From positions 31,636,628 to 31,700,627 of the forward strand of contig NC_030853.1 in the NCBI RefSeq assembly GCF_000208745.1: a stretch of DNA of 64,000 bases, in the 5' to 3' direction. Source of the stretch: Theobroma cacao (lineage: Eukaryota > Streptophyta > Magnoliopsida > Malvales > Malvaceae). The position numbers and the translations under genes are program-made. The notes below the pieces were generated by a model. The model saw only the letters and a list, made by a program, of their open reading frames with translations. It searched no databases and had not been told where the DNA came from. Below, piece by piece: positions 1 through 12,592 of the stretch (the stretch's first letter is position 1; every line of letters starts with the position of its first letter).

Positions 1-410
1 ATAATTTCATCCGATAAGGGAAGCCACACAGCCTTGTATACCACTGCCGAGAATCCAACTCGGTGTGGAGGTTGAAACAGTACCCGAAAAATGGGCTGAA
101 TTGACAGTTAACTAAGGTCTTTTTGCTGTTGTGTTTTCGTTAAGAAAATAGGGTGTTTTCGACGAGCTGTTTCCAGCAAACTCACTTCTAACCGTTTATG
201 GAAAATCAGATAGAAAACGAAACTACCGCTTGCTAAATTTGAATTAAAGAAGTTGTGCAATTTGTTATTGACTAAGCAAGCTTGCGTGAGTGTTTTGGTG
301 ATGGAGGTGGCAAATTTGGTAACAGTGAGGGGAGGACAATTGTAACTTAATTCGATTCCTTGTCCAGTGCCCAATTATTTACTTATAAAGCTTCTTCTTT
401 CTCTGGTACA
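1..410. other. 3' flank of the PMEI gene, no gene recognised
   Basis: This stretch lies downstream of the PMEI gene on the minus strand and probably includes its 3' UTR. An 88-codon open frame on the minus strand (108-374) has no recognisable domain and no similarity to the neighbours. I see no RNA gene or repeat here. Confidence 0.4.
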
Positions 411-950
411 TCAATCATTAAGATAATTCAAAATAACACGTGCGATGTCATTGAGCCACACCATTTTGTTGTTATAATCCGTCAGAGGAGATGGACGAGG
501 TGGCTCTTTCGTGAACCTATATTCACATTTCTTCGACATCTTCAGTGCATCGTTCACCTGTTTCTGCATCCCCTTATACTCCATCTTGTCGGATAACCTA
601 TAAGCAATCTTTAATTTGCCCAGAGTTACATTATAGTCACTGAGGCAATCCGAAAGGTGACTCTTTGTCACTTCATCTTTTTCATTATTGAAGAGCTCCT
701 GCACAAGGTGCTCGTTCAATCGTGCTTGCGCGGTTGCTAAGAGTATGGAAATGACAGCGAGTTTTTGCACGTTTGCTTCTTTGATTCTCGACTGTTTTCC
801 GAGAGTAGTTTTGCAGAAGCCTGGGTTTAGTGTTTCATCGCACATCCCATTAAGGAAATTGCTGGTGATAGCGGATGAGGGGTAGGACAGATGCCAAAGC
901 CAAACCATGGCCATGAGAGGAAGCAGGAAAGCTGCATTGTGGGCTGACAT
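411..950 (-). CDS. Plant invertase/pectin methylesterase inhibitor (PMEI) domain protein
   Basis: Single-exon secreted protein of 179 residues. Seen: an N-terminal hydrophobic signal peptide (about residues 1-28), then the PMEI layout with one cysteine pair near the start (GMCDETLNPGFC, about residues 36-45) and another in the helical bundle (HLSDC and KKCEYRF). Paired cysteines are typical of PMEI/C-VIF proteins, which fold as a four-helix bundle and bind pectin methylesterase or acid invertase in the apoplast. The length (about 150 residues mature) fits the family. The ATG at 950 is the first in frame and a TATA box lies about 60 bp upstream. A decayed relative of the C-terminal part sits at 1350-1476, so this is probably a remnant of a small tandem cluster. 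Whether it inhibits pectin methylesterase or invertase cannot be told from sequence. Confidence 0.85.
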   Translation of the reverse strand: MSAHNAAFLLPLMAMVWLWHLSYPSSAITSNFLNGMCDETLNPGFCKTTLGKQSRIKEANVQKLAVISILLATAQARLNEHLVQELFNNEKDEVTKSHLSDCLSDYNVTLGKLKIAYRLSDKMEYKGMQKQVNDALKMSKKCEYRFTKEPPRPSPLTDYNNKMVWLNDIARVILNYLND

Positions 951-1005
951 TTGCTTTGTTTGCTCAGTTTGATGACAGGAATGTGGGGGAGAGCTTGGTT
1001 TTCAA

Positions 1006-1016
1006 CTTATTTATAG
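1006..1016 (-). promoter_or_regulatory. TATA box of the PMEI gene
   Basis: On the minus strand this reads CTATAAATAAG, an almost ideal plant TATA element. It lies about 58 bp upstream of the PMEI start codon, leaving room for a short 5' UTR. Confidence 0.6.
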
Positions 1017-1349
1017 TTGAATCGGTCGGTTTTCTTGCTAAATCATTACGTATCGAAAGAGCTCAATAGGGTCATGCTGCCAGTACTTGCCTGATATCAT
1101 GGCCACCACAAATTTCATATGAATGCATGCTACAAGAGGGTAAAGAGGATTAACTTAGCTCCTCCATTGAATTATGGCCAAACAACTCAAGTTTGTTAAA
1201 AGTCATGAGTAAACTAATTGATGACAATTCTTTTACTAATAAAACTTGGTTGGGATTAATTTCATTAATGTATACAATTATTGAGTATATCTCCATGATT
1301 TGGTACTTTAACTGTTTATATAATTTGCACATTTAAAAAATATACAACC

Positions 1350-1476
1350 AAGAACATTAACATTCGCCATGTCATTGAACCACAACATTTTCTGGTTATT
1401 ATCAGTTGAAGGAGATGAGCGAGAAGACTTTTTCTTGAACCCATCTTCACATTTCTTTGTCATCTTCTTCACCTCC
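1350..1476 (-). pseudogene. C-terminal PMEI gene fragment
   Basis: A reading frame here ends in a stretch resembling the last 40 or so residues of the intact PMEI at 411-950: KKMTKKCEDGF aligns with KMSKKCEYRF, and MLWFNDMANV aligns with MVWLNDIARV. The last conserved cysteine is kept. Nothing upstream matches the N-terminal half, because the DNA there codes for the last exon of the dehydrogenase gene that ends at 1483. It is a truncated tandem duplicate abutting, or lying within, the 3' UTR of that neighbour. Confidence 0.7.
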
Positions 1477-1482
1477 TCCTTT

Positions 1483-4193
1483 TTATGACAAATTATCCGA
1501 CATGGAGCTTGATGTTTCTTTGGAAGCAAGGCTTGCTTCTAGAAAGAGACTATAAGACGTAGTCCAAAGTTCTTTTGCAAGCTTGATATTGTGTGAAAGA
1601 GCCGAAGAGTTCAAGGTCCTACCTTTTCCACCAAAAAAGTATACCCCAGATGCTTCCTGAAATAAACAAAGAGCTAAAATCAATACGTTCGCTATATCAT
1701 CAGATGTTATTGAAATTTTTTCCCAAGAAATAGCACTTTATTTTATCACACAAGAAGGAAGGTTTGTTACTTGAACTGAGTTGCAAACTTCAGCATGGGG
1801 TTAATAATGTAAGTAATTCATCCTTTGTGAATGACTAGTTGATGCTTAAGACTTGCGTGAGAAGAAACTATAGTCATCTGTCATCTTATAAAACTTACTG
1901 GTGGAGCAAGGGCTGCATCAAGAATAGAACTGACGCCATTCTCAGGTGACTGCAGAAGGCCCAAAAGCTTCAAAACTTCAAATGCCAATTGAGAAAGACG
2001 AGAAGGGACTTCCCTCATGATGTTGGTCTTTACTACTCCAGGATCGGCAGCACTTCAAAAGCAAATCAAACCAGATTATATTACATAAAGTGAAGCAGAA
2101 ACATGCTAATAGAAATGTCTTTTATGAAGCATAATAAATATGCTGTTATATAACTGAAGGAGCTATGAAATCCATCAAAAAAGAAATGAAAAGAGATAAA
2201 TAGTGTAATAAAACTTGCTTAAAACATACGTAACAGAGACATGACAAGGTTTATCCATCAAACCAAGTTGTTGGTGGAGCTCATATGAGAAGAGAAGCAG
2301 GTATACTGTTGAAACAAAATGAAATGTCATTGATAGAATGGAGATGAAAGGTAATTGCAATAATAATCTATGATGCATGCCTTACATTTTGAATACTCAT
2401 AGATACGAGCAAATGGATATTGTCCTGATCTCAAGAAACATGCCCCAGAAACAGATTCCTGGTCAACCTGTACATCAAAAACTAAAGCAAAGCGCTCTAA
2501 TACAGTTATTTGTGGCAAATATCTCTTAAGGATTTCATGGTAAGGTGCAATCACAATCTTCCAAACTTAACTGAAATTGCTGCTGAATCCTAATGGTGCA
2601 GACTGTATTAATAGTGGGGGAAAATAAAAAATAATAATAAAAGAAAAAAGGCACCATCTGGAGGAAATATGTTGAGTTTTTACCAGTGCACTATCATCAC
2701 CTGTTGTTCATACTGCCAAATAATGTCAAGCAAGTAGGCTATTAACATAAACATTTTTGCAACAAAGATTTCAGGGAAGAGATGCTCAGGTTCTTTTTTT
2801 TTTTTTTCTATTTCTGCCATAATAATCTTTCATACACAACATCTAGAAAGATACTCACCATTTCGATGTGTAAAGGATGTGACATTTACTATCCGAGAAG
2901 GAACAGGGCTTCTTTTAAGAAGAGGTAGTAGAAATGTGGTCAGACAAAATGCCCCTATGTAATTTGTACCCAACATCCTGAGATACACGAGTGAACTTGT
3001 AAGAAGGAAGTCGATGTTTTTATGTGAGGACAGAAAGGGACAAAGTGACAAGAAGCAAAACAATGCAAAGGACAGGAAAACGAATTGAACAATCAATTGC
3101 ACATTTTATGGGGTCTGCTTCCCATAACAGAAAACCGGCAAGTATGAAAAATTACATAGATTATTCAAAATTGACAGCAAATTGACGTTAGCCTGCAATA
3201 AAAAGTAGTAAGAAGTTTTAGGTTAAGTTCAAATTTTACTCAAAGAACTGCAGCATGTTGAACCTTTTGCAACTTGGCAGATACGTTACACACATAGCCC
3301 AACTGGAAAAGAATATTATAAACTCGTACCAGTATTCAGCATGAAAGATAGAGCAAGTAATTACTGATCATAGCCTTCAGGTGTGAATCGCGATGATGTT
3401 GCCAGTATCCCAGCATTATTGATCAAGAGCTGGACAGAAGAATGCATTTTGCAATCCAAAAGCCACTGCTGAAGTGAGCCTTTAAACTCCAAAATTGAAT
3501 GGAATGATGACAGATCAACCTGAAAAGCTTTGACACGGGCATCCTCATTCTGGGTTTTTACGTCTGTCATAATCTATAAACAACCAGAATTAAAAATCGT
3601 AAAACATAAAATGAGGGGCCACATACAACAATAAACTTATTGCATATATGATGTACCTTTGATAACGAATGGGATGATCGTCCAACTGCAGAAAAAAACA
3701 TAAATGTTAGCAGTGAAACTGAAAGAACAGTCACTGGGTAGTTACTTAGCAATGACAACAAGCAAACTCAGAATAAAGGCAACAAATAATGATACAAGTT
3801 GTCAGCAGAATACCAAGAACAACGTAGAAACCTTCCCGTGAAAGAGCGTGTGCAGCCGCAGCTCCCAGTCCGGATGTAGCCTGCAGCAATGACACAATGA
3901 AAGAAAAAGGGAAAAAAATTACTACAAACTGATAATCCAGGCCAGGGTGAGATTTATATGTGATGAAGATAAAGATGACTGACGCCAGTAATGACGCAAA
4001 CAGGTCTCAGAGACGGAGAGATTGGAGGATGGCATCGTGGGTAGGATTGAGCTTTACGAGAAAAGAGCCTGTTGGTGTATAACTGCAAGTAGGAGGCCAA
4101 GAGCGAGATGGTCCAAAGCACTCCCATTCTCCAAAATTCAACGGACAAAACAAAACGGAGAGCTTCCTTCAACTCCTTTATCATAGTTTCCAT
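1483..4193 (-). CDS. FEY: Short-chain dehydrogenase/reductase, FEY (FOREVER YOUNG)-like
   Basis: Multi-exon SDR read from 4193 down to a TAA at 1483-1485. Exons in order: 4193-3984; about 3880-3820; about 3690-3658; 3570-3366; about 2980-2867; 2481 to about 2390; about 2305-2231; about 2056-1904; 1659-1483. Seen: an N-terminal hydrophobic segment (GVLWTISLLASYLQLY), the nucleotide-binding glycine motif TGATSGLG across the first splice, LLINNAG, a serine strand (IVNVTSFTHR), the catalytic Y-x-x-x-K as YEYSK, and the PG motif AADPGVVKTN. The C-terminus carries a conserved FFGGKGRT block. The string SPVPSRIVNVTSFTHR and the overall layout match what I recall of Arabidopsis FEY (At4g27760), linked to shoot-apex development, better than TIC32-type SDRs. 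Substrate is unknown. ATG 4193 is chosen because the codon before it is TTG. Confidence 0.8.
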
Positions 4194-5043
4194 CAAAAAA
4201 GATACTACTGGTTCAAGTACAGCTAGTAGAATAGAGAATAGAGAAGAGAGAGTTCCTTAGAGACAAATGGACGAACACGTTGTACGCTAGTAACAAAAAT
4301 GATCATGTGTTCATCGACCTTAGGCCAAAATGGCAACTTCAGATTTCTTCAGGAAAAGAGTTGGTTTGTGGGTCAATCTATCAGATTGATATAGACGAAA
4401 AAGAAAGAAAACCCACACTTCTTTCTTTCTGAAGTTCCGAGGAATACGATAGTCAGTTTGAAAAAGAAATATTTTTTAATTTTTAACACATTTTTATATT
4501 AAAACTTTTAAAAAAATGTAATATAAATACTCAATACTTTTTAATATAAAAAATTATAAAAATAAAAATATTAAAAATCTAAAAAAAAAAAAAGTCATTT
4601 TGGAGAATTCTGAAAAAGTATATAAATAAATGAAACATTTTGGCTTCAACTGCCGACAAAGAGACACGGAAAATGAGCTTTACAAAATTTATAAAGTGAA
4701 ATTCACAGTGACCCTTTTTTATTTTTTTAACATTAGCGGTAGTATTAAGATTTCAAATTAAAGAGTCCAACCTGACAAATTTATACACGAAAATTTTACA
4801 AATTCTAACGCCAAAATTACTTCTCAAAACATTCAAATTGATTCAATTCTCCGCAATCTTACTCACATATTACGACACTAACTTTTTTTTCCTTTACATG
4901 CAAATGCAGAGCATCTTCCTCCCAAAAACACCTCAAACCCTTGCACATCCAATAATAATAATAATAATAATAAAATATTACAAAGCAAGGGTTAAAAATT
5001 ATTTAAATTACGAATTTCTCCACCTTCTTCCCTATACAAGCAT
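4194..5043. other. Intergenic: promoter side of the FEY-like gene and 3' flank of the importin-like gene
   Basis: Both neighbours are on the minus strand, so this is the upstream region of the dehydrogenase and the downstream region of the importin-like gene. It contains a very AT-rich tract (about 4460-4610) that may be a decayed transposon, although I could not define terminal repeats. No coding region was recognised. Confidence 0.5.
4951..4973. repeat. (AAT)n microsatellite
   Basis: An uninterrupted run of about seven to eight AAT units lies just beyond the stop codon of the importin-like gene. Confidence 0.9.
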
Positions 5044-8000
5044 TTACATGGATTGCTGGAAGAAGAAACTAGAGTCGGGGAAGGCATTGATGAAATTTGA
5101 AACAAGCTGTGACGATAAAGCCTGTCCTTGAATAAGAGCATGCTGGTATCTCCCTATCAATGATAAGATGATTCTCTGTTCATCAACTTCTTCCAAAGTA
5201 CCTGTCGCGACACCATCATAACAACAAATATATTCATACTCCAACAAGATGTTGTCTGCTCAACATATCTAAGCAAATTAGCCAACATTGAATCTATGGA
5301 TTAGTTATAAGGAAACAAAATACTATATCCATTCCTGTCATTACTAGACTGCAAATGACTTTGTACAAGAATGATTACCGAAATGTAAGTAAGCATTTTA
5401 TAGAGAACAGTTCATCCCCAGGCTTACCCAACTCAATCTCAAGGTCTTCATCTTCCACATCCCCTTCAACGATATCATTCTCCAAGGCAGAAGCTGCTTG
5501 TGCATACCTTTCCAGAAACTGTTCTTCAGTTTCTTCAAGTTCACTCTCAGATTCCTGATCCAAGAAATGAAAACATATTATCGCTTTCAGAACAATGTAT
5601 CAATGGAAGAAGAAGACAACAATTTATTTTGAAGGCCAAATAGTTTAGTCCTCCCAAAAAACAACTATAGTTCAAAGGCAGAAAGCTGAATTCCTTTAAA
5701 AGTCTAACATTCCAGCTCTATATGCCATTTCATCTTCCCGTCATCAACTAGATTGTGATAAACAGAATCATTGTACAAACCAAACAAGATCTACATATTT
5801 TAAGAGTTGGACCTCATCATCGTCTTGGATTTCTTCATCATCATCATCGTTATCATCATCTTCAGATTCTCCATCATTTTGTTCATCTTCCATTTCTTCA
5901 TCCAGCCCTTTCAATTGTACAGATGTCTCAATCAGTGAATTAAAGCAATCTCGCAACAAGCCATCACTTGGATTACCTACTCCCAACAACCTCTCTATCA
6001 TCTTTGCCAGTGTCATCACTGAGAATAAAAAACCATAAGTTGTGCTGTCAGTTATTTTACTGGGAGCAAAAGGAAAAGGAGTGGTGGGAAAAGATTTTAG
6101 TAGGGAGGAGGAGGTGCTGGTTGAGGGCAACAAATATTTTTCTATTGACATGAAAAGTTAGACATACCACTTCTCCATCAGATTAGAGTTAAGCAACAAA
6201 AAAGCTGATCAACAACTATATAGATCATATTCACATATAAATATAAACAAACTCCGCATTTATCCAAGTTCTACAAGAGCCATAAAGTAGGTACTTACCC
6301 ATCAACTTTATCTCTGACTTTGCTGACAGACCAAGTTCAGAAGAGCACAAAGCCAGTGCAGATGCCCACATTGCAAAGCCTCCATCTCCCTCCTTCTCCA
6401 ATATTGCCTCCACGGTATCAGGATAATATAAATAGCATGATGCAATAGCAAGCAAGAGAGGCTTCCATAGTGAACATGGCTTGCTTCTTACTCCTCTGAA
6501 ACGAGAAAATGCTGCCCGACTGAAGACAACTGCTAATGATTGCTTCACACCTTCTGTTTCACATGAATAATTTGGGACGTGTAATAGTATGTGAACACAA
6601 GAGCAAGCTCTCCATGTTGCAGACGGGTATTGTAAAATGGCCTCACTGACAAATGAACTTATTGCTTCAGTGATGGATCTTTGTGGCACAGGTGGAGCAG
6701 GAGCAGGTGGCATCTGTCTAACAATAAAATTCTCTAGTCTATATTTACTGTGCAAACTAACAACTTCCTTGATGCAGTCAAAGACAGACATATCTTCTGA
6801 TTCTTCCCAAGCATGCCAGTCTGAAATCAAGTCAGCCCAAACTACTAGTAATTCTGATAGTTTAAGCTCTACAATTACATGGCTTCCAGTAACAGAGCGT
6901 ATAATGGACTGCAGCAATGTCGATGAATGATCTATGCATGATGGAGGGGGAGATGCCTCAGCTTCCTGATCATTGCAACAATTTAAGGATAAAGGAAATA
7001 TGCAATGAATTTAACAAAATTAACAAGTTAACCATCTAACTTTTAGTAGCAGTATATTGTAATTTGATGAATAAAAGCATAAAGCAGAGCAATGCATATA
7101 TTTTCAAGTTTGAAGCAGAGGAGGAAAATGTTTTTAAGTCAATGCCAAATTAAAACATTGTCATGGTGTTTGCACCAGAAACATAACCTAGATATTAGTC
7201 TGAGTTAAACGAAATCAAAATGTTTCTGAAGCAGAAAGATACCATAAACCAAGATCTTTTCTATTCTTCTGATAAATTTCAAATTTTATATGCTTTCTGC
7301 AGAAAATTTCATCATTATTAGTCAAACATATTTTTCCTGTAACCCATTTAGAGATATCATATGATTAAGTACCAAAAACTTGAGCACAATTCGAAGTCTT
7401 CTCATATACAAGAAATGCTAAAAATAATCAAATCTTGCAATGAGGAGAAAACTGACCAATGAAACTGTGAGCCAAGCCCGTTCCAGAAGAGCTGATAAAG
7501 CTCTACCAATGGCAGCTTGACCAGATGCCTGCTTTTCCCTTGAGACATTTTCTTCAACCTCTTCAAGCATGAAGTTTTCCCAAGATTGAGCCATCAATGC
7601 TAATGCTTCAAAGCCACGTACAACCACCTACCATAAATGCACTTCAGTTAATCAACCAAGTCACTGATGCCCGATGACAATATACAATCCATTTTCAAAC
7701 ACAATCTGCCAGTAATAAATGTATTCAAAGGTCCAAAATTAAAGCAAACACTTTTGGCTTTTAACTTCTTGGCAGAAACCCAAATGTTAGGTAGGAACTC
7801 TGCTTCTTTAACTCTTAAATGCAAATGCACAACTTGCAGAATTAAAATTTTAATAAAAACAAAACAAAACGGAGTAAAATGTACCAGCCTAGCTGCAGGA
7901 ATTCATACTTACATGAGGCCATGGCTCCATGCTAGGATGTATGGACTTTGAGATGGCATCAACCAATGATGAAATAATATGAGGAATATGAACTACTATA

Positions 8001-11000
8001 TTTTCATTTCCTGCCTCCACCACAGAATTTAGAAGCTGAAATAAAATGATGTTTTCTTCATCTTCATTTCCAATCCTACTAATTACAACTTGAAGAAGAG
8101 GTAACCACTCAGGTGGCAGATACTCATTCTGAAAAAGACAGGTGAGACATCAGCACCACATTAAAATGCATTGCAGCACTAAGGATTGACTAAGAAACCT
8201 ACTTCAAGAAGCCCAGCAATTGCCCCTGCAGCAGCTACTCGCACAGGGTAACAAGAAGTATCCTCTTTATCAGGCATTGCCAATGCCTTGAGCAACGAAG
8301 AATAGATGTCTGCACTCATCTCCTGAAAACAGTACAATCTCAGAAAGTGAGATTTATTTAGTCATTGCATGTTATAAATAGCCAAGCAAGAGGAAAATTA
8401 ACATAATAGGGTAAGCAAATAGGTGATTGCAATTGAATGGTTAAACCAACAAAAAGCTTTGGTCTGGATAAAGTAGTAGAACAGATGGAACTAATAAGAA
8501 ACTGTCTCACTTCAGGCAGACATGATGCAAGCTCCCCAAGTACCCAACTTGCAGCAGCAACCAAGTATGGTGGGCAGACAGAAACGGAAAACAATGGTAG
8601 CACCCGAGTATGGACCAAAGTTGTTGTATATGTAGGTTTTTGCTCCCTTAGAAACTGTTATGTAGAATTATCAATTACAAGCATTAATCGTAAATTTCAT
8701 TACCAAAAAAAAAGTTAATGGTAAGATTTGTCAATAATGAAACAGAACAGCTAGATTTGCTTACATCCTGCAGGCCACCATATGCCATCAGAACACCGAA
8801 ATAACTGCCATGATTGACACAGTTAAAAAATGAGAAAGATTAAAATGTCCAGTAAGAACAATGATGATGCAGAAAGGATGGGTAAAGCAGAAGAAAATTA
8901 ACAAAATTATAACTTCCAATGAAAAAGAAGGAAAAGAAAGGAATATCAACCAACAGAAAATAAAACATTTATGGCAAATGCTTCCGTTTCTCTTGCTGAT
9001 GAAGAAAGATGAAAAGGGGAATAGATAGATAGATAGATAGATATGTTCATTGACTCACTCTTTCAAAATTCTAGGATCAGAAGTGGTAGCATCTGAAGGA
9101 ATGGGAAATTTTGATAAACATGGAAGCACCAACGACTCCCCAATAGAATGCTGATTGTTTCTCTTATTCTTTTCGCCTTTCTTGCGCTTCGTTGAAGCTG
9201 AAGAGCCATTATTAGAACTCCCAATTGGAGGCCCCTGTATGCAAACAAAACATTAAATAGCAATTCTATCAAGATAAAAATATGTTGAAAACAATTATCA
9301 AGGACTATCTAGCACCAACCTTTGACATTGAAATAACACCAAGTAAGTTTATTGCACTTTTTCTGGCCGTAAATAAATCCTCCCTCCATCCAGAAATTTC
9401 TTCCTAGATACAAATAAAAAGTGCTGATATAAAAGCCAATCAACTGGAGAATATATCATTTGATATGGTCATGATTCACTTGCTTATGACCCAATATGAG
9501 GGGATAAAAAAAAAAGGATGTGATGACAGACAAAGGATTATTAATGTCCGTACAAGTTCAGATGGCAGATTCTTCCGAATGTACTCCTCTGCATCTTCTT
9601 CCCACTCTAATATATCCTACTTGCAAGAAATCAAACACAGCAAAATCATTAATCAACTCAACTTCTATTCTAAAAACAATTTTCAAATAGTAGATGAAGA
9701 TATTTTCCCTTGCTTTAAAAAGCATACCTTCTCATTCAGCACCAATGCTGGGAAGATTGCAGACTCCAACAAAAATGAAAAATGGGGTGAAACTAATCTC
9801 CAACCCTGTTCCCATTGGAAAAAGCTATGTTAAAGAAATAACTTATCGGACATTAAATTAGGAACACCTAACAGTTAACTTCCTAAACAGAAAGTGATAG
9901 ACACATATTGAGTAAGCTTTTCTTTTGAATAATATTATGAGAAGGAAATTTTTTTTTTTAAAAAAAAAGAAGCAACAAAGAAGACATTTAAGACTGTTGT
10001 TGTGTACTTACAGGGCCTGTCTCCAGAACATGTGAAACCACATCAAAAGCTAGTGAAATAATCCTCTCTGATAGAAAATCAAGCTTCTACAAAAGGAAAA
10101 TTCATCCTTTAGTTTTAAGACAACCATAAAAGCATCAAAATTATACAGCAGCACAAATAATGCATAAATTAAGTGGGATCAATGGAGAAGCTGGACTCTA
10201 CAGCATCCAACTTATATGAGATACTCATTGTTGCCACAAGAATAGTGCACAAACAGTGTGGGAAATAATAACTGATTAATTACATATGAAACTTACACTG
10301 ACATTTGAGCTACAATTGACTATCTTCAGAACAGAGTTTATGATGTCTGGCATTAACCTGAAAACATAAGGGCATGACATGAAAGAAGACTGCGAATATA
10401 TTAACATCAGAAAATTATACGACAAAGCCCTGGTTATTACTTATCAGAATACTTCCAGTGGCGGGTTGTCAAACAACAGAAAATTAGCAAAGCCCTCTTT
10501 CCAGTCTTCAACCTCAACAAGTACTCATCTTCTGAAGTATCATCATGATCCAAACTCAATGAACCCAGAATTCGAATTAGACCATGAGAGAAGGAAGGCA
10601 GAAAAGCAGCTACAGCAGATGGCATATACGACCTCACCTATAAAGCTAAGTCAAAGGTTCAAAAGAGATTCTAGAAGACAGAGGAAAACAAAACAACCAT
10701 GCAAAAGAAACTCATAGGTCCTTTTCAATTAAGTAGCCACTTACAATAACTACCATCGTCTTGGGGCTTACAGGCTAACGCAGGTAATAATTAATGAGCT
10801 ACATAAAATGCCAATAGGTATATGACTTTGAAATGCTATGCACATTCTTCATCAAGTCATGAAGTTTCTGTCTTCTATACAACTACTGACTACACAGTGA
10901 TGAAACTTATCTTTTAATAGACTAAAGGATTCTTCTGCTGTTGTATAAATTAGAGGGATAAAAGATATTACTCACCGAAAAATATAAGCATTTGCATATG

Positions 11001-12178
11001 AGGAGAAGGACCTTCTCTGTTTCCAATTCTGTTCTACTGTGAGTAGCTATAGCCTGTCTCACAAACCATATTATCATTAATGATGGAGACCCAAAAAATT
11101 GATTTGTAAAGGATACAAGAAATAATGAGGCCAGAAAAGAGAAAACAGAGAAGTTTAAAGACAAGCAACCTTTTCAACAATATGATGAAACACTGTCATC
11201 AAGGGTGCAAGAATTTCCTTTGCAATTAGTTCCAAGTGTGGTGGTACTGGCTCCTTGGCAACTTTAGGATTCAAAAAGTACTGCCAGATAAAGACACAAA
11301 AATGCTTAAAGTCCAAATATATGTTACTCGAAGTTCTATTGAGTTTATGCCACATTTACGTCAGCGAAACAGATACACGAAACGAGATTTAAAAGAAAAA
11401 CATGATGGATAAATTTTAAAAATCAAATCATAATTGCATTATGGAGAATTTAAAAGAAAGCAACAAAAGAAGTACCTGGAAAGGTCTAACAAGGGCATGT
11501 AGAACTGTAAGGGCATTGACGGTACTCCATTCACAGTTTGCACCATTGCTTATGAAATTGCTACTTTGAATAGCGGAACGCAGTTCAGGCACAAGTTCCG
11601 GCCAAGAATTCTGCTTAACAAACTCCGCAACAACAATGATTCGAAACTGCCGAGACGGAGGCAAAGGCGTTCATATATTAGTATCATTGAAAGTTAGGAA
11701 TACAATAGATGATGAGAAAAAGAAATAGCAGAAAATTGGTACCGCTTCGACTAAAACTTTTAGAACCGAAGGTTCCGCTTGAAGCAAAGTTCGCATTAGC
11801 TGGCCCTTGAACTCCGTGCTGACTTTCGAAGATGAACCATCATGGACCTCAATGTTTCGCCTAGCGAAATTTTTTAGATAAGTTGAAGCAGCGACTCTTT
11901 GCCCTTGATTTTCACCTCCTACGGAATTTAAAAAAGAAAAGAAAAAAATTATGCCAATGCGATACGAATGAAGATAATTTGGAACAAAATCGAAGGGATG
12001 GTGATTGGAAGAAATAGATGAAGAGCGACTTCGGTTTACCGGCAGCGATGGAGAGGAGAGCGAAAGGGAAGTGAGGGAGTGAAGAGAGGCGATCGAGAGC
12101 TTCGGTTGAGGAACGAACCACGTCGCCATCGGGGCTAAGCGTCTGGTTCAACAGCTGAGCAATCTGAAACACGTCCAT
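5044..12178 (-). CDS. Importin-beta family nuclear transport receptor (SAD2/importin-7/8-like)
   Basis: Large gene of many exons, read from ATG 12178 (MDVFQIAQLLNQ) to TAA 5044-5046; the protein should be about 1000 residues. Seen: an N-terminal importin-beta (IBN_N) domain (ALDRLSSLPHF, then QRVAASTYLKNFARRNIE), a long all-helical HEAT/ARM-type body (exons near 11160-11660, 8480-8580, 7420-7630 and 6300-6930), and an acidic stretch rich in Asp and Glu at about 5815-5900, as in importins 7/8 and SAD2, followed by a conserved C-terminal helical end. Such receptors carry cargo through nuclear pores with Ran-GTP. From memory the closest Arabidopsis relative is At3g17340; cargo is unknown. An in-frame extension to 12229 is rejected because it starts at GTG. 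The acidic exon is encoded by an imprecise CAT-type trinucleotide repeat, so its length may vary between alleles. Confidence 0.85.
9021..9042. repeat. (ATAG)n microsatellite in an intron
   Basis: About five and a half ATAG units occur in tandem within an intron of the importin-like gene. Confidence 0.85.
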
Positions 12179-12507
12179 GCCTCTTTCGGTTTTCTTTCTT
12201 TGAGGGAGATTCCAAAGAGGAACGGCCACTGTGTTTCTTCTTTTGAAAAAAAAAAAAACAAAAACCCTAAAACTTTGGTGGCCAGATGCGGGAAAGAAGA
12301 AGGCGGGAAAATTTTACTTTTTTGGTTGTAAGGTAAAGCGGGCGCCTCGTCACCATTCACGACTAAGCGTTGCTCAATGCCCCGGCTCTTGCTGCTAAAA
12401 AGATGTTAGTCATATGCAATCATCATATGAAATGTATGAAATCGTCATATGAAAATGAAATGAAATAATTTAGTGGTAGAAGGAAGTGTTCCAAAAATGC
12501 AAATTGA
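12179..12507. other. 5' flank/promoter region of the importin-like gene
   Basis: Immediately upstream (minus-strand sense) of the importin start codon. On the minus strand the run AAAACCCTAAA within 12260-12275 resembles a telo-box, a motif common in promoters and 5' UTRs of growth-related plant genes. No separate gene was recognised. Confidence 0.45.
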
Positions 12508-12535
12508 TGGAGATGCGGGGTATCGAACCCCGTAC
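12508..12535 (-). pseudogene. 3' half relic of a tRNA-Ala gene
   Basis: On the minus strand this reads TACGGGG TTCGATA CCCCG CATCTCC A: a complete T-arm plus the 3' strand of the acceptor stem and discriminator A. It matches the 3' end of plant cytosolic tRNA-Ala as I know it, apart from one T-loop-proximal base. The D-arm, anticodon arm and 5' acceptor strand are absent upstream, where only AT-rich sequence follows, so it cannot be functional. Confidence 0.65.
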
Positions 12536-12592
12536 ATGCATGTATTTTATAAATTATGTTAATTGATGATAATATTTTTATGATTCTTTTTG

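Noticed and set aside
108..374. 88-codon minus-strand open frame
   Set aside because: No domain, no similarity to neighbours, in the 3' flank of the PMEI gene.
12179..12229. In-frame N-terminal extension of the importin-like protein (MAVPLW...)
   Set aside because: Its first codon is GTG; the first ATG in frame is at 12178.
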